A DNA stretch of 64,000 nt from Candidatus Cloacimonas acidaminovorans str. Evry (lineage in GTDB: Bacteria; Cloacimonadota; Cloacimonadia; Cloacimonadales; Cloacimonadaceae), in assembly GCF_000146065.2 (NCBI RefSeq), contig NC_020449.1, positions 992,001-1,056,000 on the forward strand, read 5' to 3'. Numbering within the stretch: position 1 is the first letter of the stretch; each line of letters starts with the position of its first letter. The notes under the pieces are model-generated. The model saw only the letters and a program-made list of their open reading frames with translations. It did not search any database and was not told the DNA's origin. Of this stretch, positions 9,677 through 18,355 are shown piece by piece. A program made the translations under genes and the position numbers.

Positions 9677-10801
9677 ATGATGTATCGTCCTTCACTCAAA
9701 TCCAATCGTTCGTTAATCATTCTTCTTTTGTTAGCCATTGTCTTGTTTTATATAGCGCAGACCAGTTATGTTAATGTAAAAACGGATAATTATGAAATCA
9801 AAATAGCTGCTGCACAGCTGATGAAATCGGCAATTGATTCCTTATCTGCTGAAATAAATAAAAGAGGAATAGAAATAGACCCTATAGATGACCCTCTGCA
9901 AACCGGTTTAATCGGAATGCGTTTAAGTTCTATTACTACGGATAGGGGTTTGCTTTCGGAAAAAAGGGCTGCTATTAATCCCAATTTAGCGGCTGTATTT
10001 GTAGAAGAACTATCCAAGATGAAACTTATGCCCGGGGATTATATTGCAGTAGGAATTACGGGAAGCAATCCGGCAGTTAATATAGCTCTTTATTCAGCCA
10101 TTCAGGTAATGGAGCTGAATCCTAAAATAATAGTTGCCCTATCTTCCGCATCTTATGGAGCAAACCGTCCGGAACTTACCTGGCTGGATATGGAAAGCAT
10201 TCTGAAAGAAAAAGGTCTCTTTGATTTTGGCTCCAGTTATGCCTCTTTTGGAGGAAAGGATGACCTGGCAATTGGCTTATCGGATAATGGAATTAAAGCC
10301 CTTCGGGAAGCAATGCAAAGAAATAATATTCCGCTTTTGATAGGTAATGATCTTGAAGATAACATAGCTATCCGAATGGCAGCTTATGAAGAACTATTGC
10401 TGGAAGGAAAACGCTATAAAGCATTTGTGAATATTGGAGCTGGTTTGGCTAATGTAGGCAGCGAACCCAATGCTAATCTTATTCCTGAAGGAATTAATCG
10501 CAGCTTAGCTGAACATAATTACGAAAAAGAGGGCGTGATTATTAAAATGGCAAAAAATAATGTTCCCGTCTTGCATTTTCGCCGTATTTTACGCTGGGCA
10601 AAACGCTATAACCTTCCGACTTATTTTGACACGATGCCTAAAGTTGGTGAGGGAAAAATGTTCGGTTCCCGCATCCATAATCAAACCGTCAATATCATTT
10701 GTTTAACGATCTTACTTATTGCCATAGTAATTGTTATTATTTTTGACCGTCACGACCGTCGGTTTATGGCTAATATTGTAGACCCCGATGAAGAACTTTA
10801 A
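9677..10801 (+). CDS. Poly-gamma-glutamate system protein (PgsW-like)
   Basis: 374-residue membrane-anchored protein of the family annotated as 'poly-gamma-glutamate system protein', found beside pgsBC mostly in Gram-negative genomes. There is a membrane segment at about 14-30 and a second near 338-357; the central ~300 residues would lie outside the cytoplasm. Recognisable stretches are GDYIAVGITGSNPAVNIAL, VALSSASYGANRPELTWLDM and FVNIGAGLANVGS. The biochemical role is not established to my knowledge; the Gly-rich segments suggest ligand binding. It sits two bases after pgsC and 12 before the next gene. In this operon it may stand in for the separate small PgsA/PgsE components of firmicutes, which is inference. 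Confidence 0.85.
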   Translation: MMYRPSLKSNRSLIILLLLAIVLFYIAQTSYVNVKTDNYEIKIAAAQLMKSAIDSLSAEINKRGIEIDPIDDPLQTGLIGMRLSSITTDRGLLSEKRAAINPNLAAVFVEELSKMKLMPGDYIAVGITGSNPAVNIALYSAIQVMELNPKIIVALSSASYGANRPELTWLDMESILKEKGLFDFGSSYASFGGKDDLAIGLSDNGIKALREAMQRNNIPLLIGNDLEDNIAIRMAAYEELLLEGKRYKAFVNIGAGLANVGSEPNANLIPEGINRSLAEHNYEKEGVIIKMAKNNVPVLHFRRILRWAKRYNLPTYFDTMPKVGEGKMFGSRIHNQTVNIICLTILLIAIVIVIIFDRHDRRFMANIVDPDEEL

Positions 10802-10813
10802 GGAAACTAAAAA

Positions 10814-11635
10814 ATGCATAAACATTTTATATCCGTCTTGCTAATCATTCTGGGAATCAATTTGCTTTTGGCACAAACAGCAAACAGGTATAAAGTCCTG
10901 CCTTTTGATAATCCAGGCACAAAACTTCTGCTCAAAACCGAAGCAGGAAATTATTATTATTATCGTGGTTTGCCGGAAAGACCTCTAATTTTAAATACTA
11001 CGGGTGTAGAAAAAATTGAACTCCGCAGTTTCAGTAAGGAAGCAGTTCGTAAACCGGAAATTGTAATCGTCATTAATAAACAGAGAAAGACCTATCCACT
11101 TTCTTTTAAGGAAAAGAAGGGAAACTATTATCTCTATCAACCTCTTATGATAGATATTCCGGAAAACACTAAGGACATTCAGATAATATGCTATAACCGT
11201 TCAATTTATCTGCGCGCTTTCAGTGTTTTACCTCCAAAACCACCTAAGGCAGTAAAACAACCTAACATAGCTATTAAAGCTCATAGCGGAACAGTAAGTT
11301 TGCAACATAACGGCTCAAACAGCGATTATTACACTTTTATGCCCAATCAACCCTTTAAATTTACTCTTAATAATGGCAGAAACGCTTATGTTTATGTGCG
11401 TCCGCGTTTGCTTGACCGTTCTTTGCCTAAAATAGGATTATATGCCAACGGGGAATTAGTGGAAGTTATTGATTTTACTCTTAAACGCACGACAAAATAC
11501 CACTGCCAGGGAATTAGCAGTTTGGGAATTGCCCAAAAAATTGTTTTACCGGCAAATGAAAAAAGTACTGATTATGAGCTGCGCGCTTTGAGTGACCATC
11601 TGTTTTTGGCTAAACCTATTTTAATGAAGAAGTAG
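10814..11635 (+). CDS. Secreted protein of unknown function in the polyglutamate operon
   Basis: 273 residues starting with a clear signal peptide (hydrophobic 5-20, cleavage likely after LLLAQ-A). The mature part is rich in beta-forming, aromatic and basic residues (EAGNYYYYRGLPERPL, NYYLYQPLMIDIP) and reads as two similar beta-sandwich halves: both contain an '...YYYRG/YYTFMPNQPF...' start and a '...VIVINKQRKTYPL / IGLYANGELVEVI...' continuation. I do not recognise a named family. It lies between pgsW and the outer-membrane barrel, with 12- and 9-base gaps, so a periplasmic role in handling or exporting the polymer is a reasonable guess. The high Lys/Arg content would suit contact with a polyanion. 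Confidence 0.75.
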   Translation: MHKHFISVLLIILGINLLLAQTANRYKVLPFDNPGTKLLLKTEAGNYYYYRGLPERPLILNTTGVEKIELRSFSKEAVRKPEIVIVINKQRKTYPLSFKEKKGNYYLYQPLMIDIPENTKDIQIICYNRSIYLRAFSVLPPKPPKAVKQPNIAIKAHSGTVSLQHNGSNSDYYTFMPNQPFKFTLNNGRNAYVYVRPRLLDRSLPKIGLYANGELVEVIDFTLKRTTKYHCQGISSLGIAQKIVLPANEKSTDYELRALSDHLFLAKPILMKK

Positions 11636-11644
11636 AGCTGTTTT

Positions 11645-12796
11645 ATGGTAGATACAAATCCGAAAATATTTCCTCAGGAAACAAAGCCCATAGCGGAATT
11701 AAAAGAAAAAGAAACTATAGCTTCCCTTGATTCTCTTTCCCCCAAGCAAACAAAGGAAAATAAGACCATTAAAAAAAGCAAGATAAGAAGAAAAAACAGT
11801 ATTCGTCCCATAATCCTTCTTCTTACTTTTTTCCTTTTTTTCGGCTTTTCCCGAGTTGAAGCGCAAATAAACGGTTCAGTTAAAATTGGAGCTGTTTATT
11901 CGGATAATGTGTTTCATCTTTCGGAATATGATATTGACCGTTTTGATGACCATCATCCAAATCTAAATTTTGTAGATACAATTGATGATTTAACCCTAAA
12001 TACCCGCATTGAACTTAAGTATCCGTTATCTTATCGCTGGTGGAAATTTACTCCTTCAGTAAGCGGAAATTTTTCCCAAAATATTAGTAATGAAGATAAA
12101 TACCGCACTGACTGGACATTAAAATTTAAGGTTGACCGCTATTACTGGAATTGCAGTGTGCAATATACCAGCAATCCCTATATTTATTTCCGTCATTTTG
12201 TGGATACAGATGGAACAGGTGAACTGGAAAAATACAGTTACAGCCGAGATACTTATCGCGGTGATTTAGCTGTGAAGCCACTTCCGAAAACAACTGTGAA
12301 AGCTAATCTGCGCTATGAACTTTATCGCTATAATAAATATTTTACTGAAGCTGACGGAAAAGCCATAACCGGAGAAGCCGGTGTCAGCTACAAATTTCCC
12401 TTTTTTACAGTAGAGGGTTCTTATGGCTATCGGGATTTCAGCTGTGATAAACGCATAGCTAATAAGGATTGCTCCTATCAAAGCAATATTTATAAAGGAG
12501 CTTTAACTCTGCCCAAAATGCCTCTTTCGGAAAAAGGAAAAACCCTTATTCAACCTTCTTTTGCTCTAAATTATGAACAGCGTTTTTACCAGGGAAGCGG
12601 TTCATGGTATGGAGGCAGAGCTGATTATACCTATTCTTTAATGGCTGGTATGGAGCTGTTTTTTTCTCCTAAAATGAATTTATCTCTTGACTACTCTCAC
12701 TATTTCAGGAATGTAGAAACAGATAACGAAACGGTGCAACGCTTGAAAGAATATAGTGAAAATCGTTTAAGCGCTGTTTTTAGTTACAAATTCTGA
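11645..12796 (+). CDS. Outer-membrane beta-barrel protein of the polyglutamate operon
   Basis: 383 residues. An unusually long hydrophilic N-terminus (1-54, rich in Lys/Glu/Pro) precedes a hydrophobic signal-like segment (55-70, ending VEA-Q). The rest is alternating beta-strand sequence with many Tyr/Trp/Arg (RWWKFTPSVSGNFSQN, DRYYWNCSVQYTSN, TVKANLRYELYRY) and ends in the outer-membrane C-terminal signature LSAVFSYKF with terminal Phe. About 14-16 strands look possible. No family name comes to mind beyond 'outer membrane beta-barrel'. Its place directly after pgsB-C-W suggests a pore or anchor for polyglutamate at the outer membrane; this is inference from context. Confidence 0.8.
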   Translation: MVDTNPKIFPQETKPIAELKEKETIASLDSLSPKQTKENKTIKKSKIRRKNSIRPIILLLTFFLFFGFSRVEAQINGSVKIGAVYSDNVFHLSEYDIDRFDDHHPNLNFVDTIDDLTLNTRIELKYPLSYRWWKFTPSVSGNFSQNISNEDKYRTDWTLKFKVDRYYWNCSVQYTSNPYIYFRHFVDTDGTGELEKYSYSRDTYRGDLAVKPLPKTTVKANLRYELYRYNKYFTEADGKAITGEAGVSYKFPFFTVEGSYGYRDFSCDKRIANKDCSYQSNIYKGALTLPKMPLSEKGKTLIQPSFALNYEQRFYQGSGSWYGGRADYTYSLMAGMELFFSPKMNLSLDYSHYFRNVETDNETVQRLKEYSENRLSAVFSYKF

Positions 12797-12811
12797 ATTT
12801 AGAGGTGATAA

Positions 12812-13144
12812 ATGGTTTTTAAAAAAGAGAATGATCTCCGAAAAATTAAGGAATTCCTTACTTTAGTGGAAAATCCCAAAGTGGAATTACGCCACTATAA
12901 AAAACCGGTTTTAGTTTGGGCTGTTGACGAAGGAACTGTCTTTTATTCTTTTTGGGAAGAAGAGATGCTCACCCGTTTTGGATTGGAAAATGTGGACGGC
13001 TGGGATTTTCAAGAAGACCTTCTTTTTTGTCCTGACTGGATTGGAGATACTGAAGAAGAGGATTTAGAAGATTTTGATTTGGACGATGAAGATATTGAAG
13101 AACTGAGCCATTTCCTTCATCGCAATATGGATGATAAGGATTAA
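12812..13144 (+). CDS. Small acidic protein of unknown function
   Basis: 110 residues, no signal peptide or membrane segment, so probably cytoplasmic. The N-terminal 70 residues look like a compact alpha/beta fold (PKVELRHYKKPVLVWAVDEGTVFYSFWEEEMLTRFG), and the C-terminus (75-110) is a run of Asp/Glu (DTEEEDLEDFDLDDEDIEEL). I do not recognise the family. The ATG is preceded by AGAGGTG. It follows the barrel gene by 15 bases and precedes gpsA by two, so it is co-transcribed. The acidic tail could mimic the polymer, but nothing in the sequence proves a link. Confidence 0.7.
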   Translation: MVFKKENDLRKIKEFLTLVENPKVELRHYKKPVLVWAVDEGTVFYSFWEEEMLTRFGLENVDGWDFQEDLLFCPDWIGDTEEEDLEDFDLDDEDIEELSHFLHRNMDDKD

Positions 13145-13146
13145 CT

Positions 13147-14154
13147 TTGCGTATTGCCACTCTTGGAGGTGGGGGATGGGGGTTAGCATTATCTTCTCTG
13201 CTTTCCGAAAACGGGCATCAAATTCTGGTTTGGGAATATAATCCTGAATATTTAATATTATTAAAAGAAACACATTCTAATCCGCATTTACTGCCGAATA
13301 TTACTCTTCCAGAAGAAATTTGTTTCACTAACGATTTTCAGGAGATAGTTGCTTTTTCTCCGGAAATTATTATTTTAGCAACTCCTTCGCAGTTTCTACG
13401 CTCTACTTTACAAAAGACACCTGTTTCTTTATGGAATAGACCGGAACTTTTAGCAGTGGTAAATGTGGCTAAGGGTATTGAGGAAAATACCTTAAAGACG
13501 CTTGATGCCGTTATCAAAGATGAACTGCCTTTTCTGGAAGAGCAAAAAATTTGTGCCTTATCCGGTCCCTCACATGCCGAAGAAGTTGCCAGAAAAATAC
13601 CTACTACTGTAGTTATTGCCGGTAGCGATGAGGATTTGCTCTGTTATTTGCAAACCGTTTTTAGCAATTCTTATTTCCGGGTTTATCGCAATTTAGACCT
13701 TATTGGAGTGGAAATCGGCGGTGCAGTCAAAAATATTATAGCTATTGCGGCAGGAATTATTTACGGGTTGGACTTTGGAGATAACACTATCGGAGCTTTA
13801 TTAACCCGAGGAATTGTGGAAATACAACGCCTGGGAATTGCTCTGAAAGCACTTCCGGAAACTTTTTTAGGACTTTCAGGAATAGGGGACTTGATTACTA
13901 CAGCTACTTCACTTCATAGCCGAAACCGCTTTGTAGGCGTGGAAATAGGAAAGGGAAGAAAACTTTCCGATATTTTAGCTCAAATGGAAATGGTGGCTGA
14001 AGGAGTAACAACCACAAGGAGCGTTTATTTGCTGTCCCGAAAATTAAGGATAGAAATGCCCATCGTAGAAAAGGTCTATCAAGTCCTTTACGAAGATAAA
14101 GAACCCCGAAAAGCAATCTTAGAACTGATGACCCGCGAACTTAAAGCCGAATAA
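13147..14154 (+). CDS. gpsA: Glycerol-3-phosphate dehydrogenase [NAD(P)+]
   Basis: Cytoplasmic enzyme that reduces dihydroxyacetone phosphate to sn-glycerol-3-phosphate for phospholipid synthesis. The 335 residues match the family length. The N-terminal Rossmann motif GGGGWGLALSSLL is at 7-19, the VNVAKGIE and LSGPSHAEEVA segments are conserved, and the catalytic Lys is in EIGGAVKNIIAIAAG. The start is TTG, two bases after the preceding stop, and the protein begins directly at the Rossmann strand (RIATLGGG), so no other start fits. It is the last gene of the operon that begins with pgsB; the pairing with polyglutamate genes is probably incidental. Confidence 0.95.
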   Translation: MRIATLGGGGWGLALSSLLSENGHQILVWEYNPEYLILLKETHSNPHLLPNITLPEEICFTNDFQEIVAFSPEIIILATPSQFLRSTLQKTPVSLWNRPELLAVVNVAKGIEENTLKTLDAVIKDELPFLEEQKICALSGPSHAEEVARKIPTTVVIAGSDEDLLCYLQTVFSNSYFRVYRNLDLIGVEIGGAVKNIIAIAAGIIYGLDFGDNTIGALLTRGIVEIQRLGIALKALPETFLGLSGIGDLITTATSLHSRNRFVGVEIGKGRKLSDILAQMEMVAEGVTTTRSVYLLSRKLRIEMPIVEKVYQVLYEDKEPRKAILELMTRELKAE

Positions 14155-14640
14155 AAATCCACAGATGAAGGGAAAATAGTTTTATTTCACGCTGATTTCG
14201 CAGATTTTATTTTTACAAAGAGAAAAGAGGAAAAGAGTAAGAATGAAAAATGAATTTAAAAGAGGTTGAGATGGTTGAGAGGGTTTGTAGAGGTTTAATG
14301 GTTGAGATGGTTTAGAAGGTTGAGAGGGTTTAGAAGGTTTATATGGTTGAGATGGTTTATATACATTAAAGCCCAAAGGGCGACACAATGATAGCGATGG
14401 TGGCGTAAGCCCCTCGTTAGATGAAAACCCCGAATTTCTATTCTTTTTACCTTTCTTTTTCACCAAAAGCCCGTAGGGCGACACAAGGATAGCGATGGTG
14501 GTGTAAGCCCCTCGTAAAATGAAAGCCCCGATTTTTTTTCTATTTTATATTTTTACCTTTCCTGGTTCCTCAAAAGCCCCAAAGGGCGACACAAGGATAG
14601 CGATGGTGGCGTAAGCCCCTCGTAAAATTTGCGAAGTTCA
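14155..14640 (+). repeat. Composite intergenic repeat locus A
   Basis: No gene. Modules in order: a CACGCTGATTTCGCAGATTT piece (14188-14207), TTACAAAGAGAAAAGAGG (about 14211-14230), an imperfect 9-base tandem tract GGTTKAKAN (about 14265-14360), then three copies of an element with core GGGCGACACAAGGATAGCGA and end GTAAGCCCCTCGT (14368-14416, 14466-14515, 14573-14622), separated by T-rich spacers reading ATGAAAGCCCCGATTTTT. The same order recurs at four other intergenic loci in this window. Confidence 0.85.
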
Positions 14641-15240
14641 CCTGATAGTTTTGGCTTACAATTTTCACCTGCCTTCAATGGATACACAATCCACTAACTA
14701 TTACACTTACAACCGAGCTTGTACTGATTTCCGAATTAAAAAATTGTGAGCTAAAACAAAAAGCCAGCTCCCTTCCAACCGCATTACAACTAATCCACAA
14801 ATTACATGGTAACGAAGAACAACCCAGAATGCGAAAAAAAGAAATGTGAAACTTCTTCATCGTAAAATCTATATTCCTTCGTTACCGTTAACATTGAGGG
14901 AAGGAGATAGCTCGGTTGTATGTGTGCTTGCTTCTTGTTTTAACTCACAATTTTGAAATGAGGAGACCAGTAATAATTTGGTTGTAAGTGTGGATAAATT
15001 GAGGATTGTGGTTTCTGTGAGGGCTGTGGCAAAATTGTGAGTCAAAACAAGCAGGAAACCATTTATAGCTCGGTTGCAAGTGTGCAGGTTCTTGTTTTAA
15101 CTCACAATTTTGAAATGAAGAGACCAGTAATAAATTGGTTGTAAGTGTGGATAAATTGATGGTTGTTGTTTCTGTGAGGGTAGTGGCAAAATTGTAAGTC
15201 AAAACTTTCTCGCTGGTGAAAATTGTGAGTCAAAACTTCC
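14640..15240. repeat. Hairpin-forming repeat block, copy A
   Basis: No gene. The block is built from about seven copies of a ~20-base motif AAAATTGTGAGTCAAAACAAG in alternating orientation: reverse near 14646, forward 14741, reverse 14934-14954, forward 15031-15051, reverse 15091-15111, forward about 15189 and 15219. The pair 15031-15051/15091-15111 forms a near-perfect 21-base stem with a 39-base loop. The first ~290 bases are nearly identical to 19360-19650. Short open frames here are by-products of the repeats. Confidence 0.85.
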
Positions 15241-15331
15241 TTTCCTTTTTTCAAAAAGAGAAATCCGTTTATCTGGTCTAAAAATTGCTTATATATAAAA
15301 AAAGAAAAGAAAAAAAACAGAGGAGGAGATA

Positions 15332-18280
15332 ATGCTGCAGAAGTTTTTAATGAGCATAGTTATTCTAATGTGCGTCTATAGTTCACTATCTGCTCTTCGC
15401 TATACAACTTTGGAGGATTTTGAAAGTGGTTTTGTTTCTTTAAGTTCCTGGAGCATTGAAGAAGATTTGCAGCCAGATGCCTGGAGCTTAGATACTTCTA
15501 CTCCCGATAGCAGTTCTTATTGTCTTAAGTTAACTGGTAATTGTTATAAATTACAACAAATAACTCCTTATGCTATAGACAGCACAGGTGTAATTCAGGT
15601 TCAAGTAAAAACCAGTTCAAACCCAAGGATTCAAGGCATTGGTTTTACAGATGGTGTGCATAATATTCTTTATAGTTTTGCGGGGAGTAGAATTTTAGAT
15701 ATTGAGGTTTGGATTCCAGTTTATCAAGGTGCTTTTAGTAACGGTGTCTGGAATACCTTTCAATTGCCTCTAGCACTGGATTGGCAGGCATTTTGGGGTT
15801 ATCTTCCTGTTATCAACGGCATAATTTATATTAACGATTTGGATGGAATTTCCTCTCGCAGTGTGTGGTTTGACAATATAATAGACATCAGTTCCGACCT
15901 TCCTGTTCCACCAATTGTAAGCATATCAACTTCTTATCCCGTAAAAAATACCGCGGTTTATTTCTATAGCAATGTTATTGATCCTGATAGCGATACATTT
16001 ACTTATGAATGGTCTTTTGGTGATTCCACTTTCAGCAATTTACCCAATCCCTATCATTTATATACAATTGCTTCCGCCTATCCCTATACGGTAACCTTGA
16101 AAGTGACTGATGATACGGGAAAAGTTGGTTTTGCTTCAACGGAAGTTACATTGGAAACAGGTGCTTCCGATTTGCCTGTAACCCTTAATTTTGTAGGGGA
16201 CATAATGCTTGCCAGAAGATATGAAAATCCCGGAGGTATAATTCCCACTTTAGGAGTTAATGCCATTTTTTCACCTACTAAGCCCTATTTTGGGGATGCA
16301 GCGGATATTAGTGTGGCAAATTTGGAAGTTGTTTTAGCCAATGTGGGAGTTCATCATCCTACCAAAAGTGTTTATTACAGAGGCAATCCGGCTAATGTAA
16401 ACGGTCTTGTTTACGCAGGAATTGATGTTGTTAGCACAGCAAATAACCATACTATGGATTATGGCATTGAAGCATATCAGCAAATGCAGGGTTTGCTAAA
16501 TAACTCGGAAATTAAATATAGCGGTTGCGGAGCTAATTCTTACGAGGCATATTTACCTACCTTTTACCATTGCCGTGGTTTGAATATTGCCTTTTTACGC
16601 AGTTCGGACAGAACAGGACAATATAATAATGCTCAACCTTTTTTACAAGCGGGATACAATAAACCGGGTTTTGCTTATATGACACCTTACTATGTAGAAC
16701 AGCAACTTCAAGCAGTTGAAGGAATTGCCGACCTTAAAATTGTTGAAATGCACGGAGGCAGTGAATATTCTATTGCTCCAGGTGCCGGTTATGGTAAGGA
16801 ATTCAATCCCTTTTTAGAGGATACGGAAGATGAGGACTATTTCTATCGGAATGATGTTCCTCATCAATGGGATATAGAAATCAGGCATAGTGCTATTGAA
16901 AGTGGTGCCGATTTGGTTATAGTTCATCATCCGCATATTATTCAGGGATTGGAATTATATCAGAATAAGCTGATTGCCCATTCTTTGGGAAATTTTGTTT
17001 TTGATTTGGATTATCCGGAAACGATGCCCACAATGATTTTGTATGCAGATGCCTATTTTGACGGCTTTAGAAACTTTCGCATAAAACCGTTTTATATAGA
17101 CCAATACATTCCAAAACCGGCAACAGGGCAATTGGCTGTTTACATTTTGGATTATATTGCCAGCAGGTCTATGGATTTTAACACGCGCGTTATGGTAGAT
17201 AAAGAAAATCTGGAAGCACGAGTTTTAATGGAAGATGAAAATCCATCCGTTACTACCAATGCCTTCAGTTCCTGGCAACATTTACTGTTTCACAGCGGGG
17301 GGATGAGTTATACTTCACCTATTAAATTACCCCGGAGAGGTTCTATTAGCAATATTATTAATGTTGAACCACCTGCTGAATATCAATTTCGCTTAGGTCA
17401 GGAACATATCTGGTTTGGTAATTTTGAAAATGAGGGCTCAACTCTTTGGGTTCCACCTGATTATTCTACAACGGACTTTATAGATGGAGAGCGTAGTGCA
17501 AAACTGACTACTACAGGAGCAGGTTCAGTAACTTCTACAATTTCCCAGCGTTGTAAAATCTATGATAATACCAAAAAATACACTCTGCACGGTTGGCTGA
17601 AAACCGAAAATGTAGCTCTTGCCAATATTTCCATCAGATTTTATACATCCAGAACAGCAGCAGTTGCGTCCTATACGGATTATGTAACGGAAAACATTAT
17701 AGGAACAAACGATTGGACATATTACTATAAAGAATTGAACCTTCCTACCGATGTTTTCTATTATGAAATCCGTCTACAAATGACTGGCAGCACAGGAATG
17801 ACAGCAATCGCGTTATTTGACAATGTGGGTTTGATTGAATGGACGGAATGGACAACTACAGAGGATTTAATTAATATACCCTGGCCCAATAATTATTACT
17901 GGATTCAAGCGCGAACTGCCGAGACCCCAAAGTCAATGAGTTTTTCCCTTGTAGAAAGCAATTTTGGAGTTCAACGAGCAAATGCCTCAAACCATTTTTC
18001 CAAGATGAAACCGGAATTAAATATCAGCCCCAATCCTTTTAATCCTGAAACTATAATATATTGTGTTTTACCTGTATCTGGCAAAACTACTATAAAAATA
18101 TATAATATTAAAGGGCAATTGGTGAAAGAATTGTATAAAGGAGAACTGGAAGCGGGAATTCATCGCTTCAATTGGGATGCAAAGGATATTGACAACCGTT
18201 CCGTCGGCTCAGGAGTTTATTTCATTTACATGGAAAATGGCAAGAGTAAGGTAATTCGTAAAGCAGTCCTAATGAAATAA
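15332..18280 (+). CDS. Secreted CapA/PgsA-type polyglutamate enzyme with PKD and sorting domains
   Basis: 982 residues. A signal peptide (1-21) is followed by a beta-rich region (22-190) and a PKD domain (about 195-275, YEWSFGDSTFSN). The CapA metallophosphatase-like domain spans about 283-580 with FVGDIMLARRY, VANLEVVL, STANNHTMDYG, EMHGGSEY and the paired VIVHHPHIIQG/AHSLGNFVFD motifs. A carbohydrate-binding-like beta domain (about 690-860) and a FlgD-like C-terminal sorting domain (SPNPFNPETII to the final VIRKAVLMK) complete it. CapA/PgsA in firmicutes is a ~400-residue membrane-anchored protein of the polyglutamate machinery; here the domain is exported and probably surface-attached through type IX secretion. 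The ATG follows GAGGAGGAG. The pgs operon ends 1.2 kb upstream on the same strand. The function (export, anchoring or cutting of the polymer) is inferred. Confidence 0.88.
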   Translation: MLQKFLMSIVILMCVYSSLSALRYTTLEDFESGFVSLSSWSIEEDLQPDAWSLDTSTPDSSSYCLKLTGNCYKLQQITPYAIDSTGVIQVQVKTSSNPRIQGIGFTDGVHNILYSFAGSRILDIEVWIPVYQGAFSNGVWNTFQLPLALDWQAFWGYLPVINGIIYINDLDGISSRSVWFDNIIDISSDLPVPPIVSISTSYPVKNTAVYFYSNVIDPDSDTFTYEWSFGDSTFSNLPNPYHLYTIASAYPYTVTLKVTDDTGKVGFASTEVTLETGASDLPVTLNFVGDIMLARRYENPGGIIPTLGVNAIFSPTKPYFGDAADISVANLEVVLANVGVHHPTKSVYYRGNPANVNGLVYAGIDVVSTANNHTMDYGIEAYQQMQGLLNNSEIKYSGCGANSYEAYLPTFYHCRGLNIAFLRSSDRTGQYNNAQPFLQAGYNKPGFAYMTPYYVEQQLQAVEGIADLKIVEMHGGSEYSIAPGAGYGKEFNPFLEDTEDEDYFYRNDVPHQWDIEIRHSAIESGADLVIVHHPHIIQGLELYQNKLIAHSLGNFVFDLDYPETMPTMILYADAYFDGFRNFRIKPFYIDQYIPKPATGQLAVYILDYIASRSMDFNTRVMVDKENLEARVLMEDENPSVTTNAFSSWQHLLFHSGGMSYTSPIKLPRRGSISNIINVEPPAEYQFRLGQEHIWFGNFENEGSTLWVPPDYSTTDFIDGERSAKLTTTGAGSVTSTISQRCKIYDNTKKYTLHGWLKTENVALANISIRFYTSRTAAVASYTDYVTENIIGTNDWTYYYKELNLPTDVFYYEIRLQMTGSTGMTAIALFDNVGLIEWTEWTTTEDLINIPWPNNYYWIQARTAETPKSMSFSLVESNFGVQRANASNHFSKMKPELNISPNPFNPETIIYCVLPVSGKTTIKIYNIKGQLVKELYKGELEAGIHRFNWDAKDIDNRSVGSGVYFIYMENGKSKVIRKAVLMK

Positions 18281-18292
18281 AAGGGAATTTTC

Positions 18293-18321
18293 TTGACGAA
18301 ATTTACCTCTAATAATAAAGG
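18293..18321 (+). promoter_or_regulatory. Candidate sigma70-type promoter
   Basis: TTGACG (18293-18298), 17 bases, TAAAGG (18316-18321), in the short gap after the CapA fusion and 34 bases before the next start codon. The same TTGAC-17-TAAARG layout precedes tRNA-Leu and the 51165 gene region, which is the only support. Confidence 0.35.
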
Positions 18322-18355
18322 GTTAAATAATAAAACAAAATTAAGGAGCTGAAAA

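Noticed and set aside
14182-14484. Proline-rich frames (KPSQPSQP type) here, at 19100-19402 and at 33800-34087
   Set aside because: Generated by the 9-base tandem tracts, whose period keeps frames open; they cross the dispersed elements.
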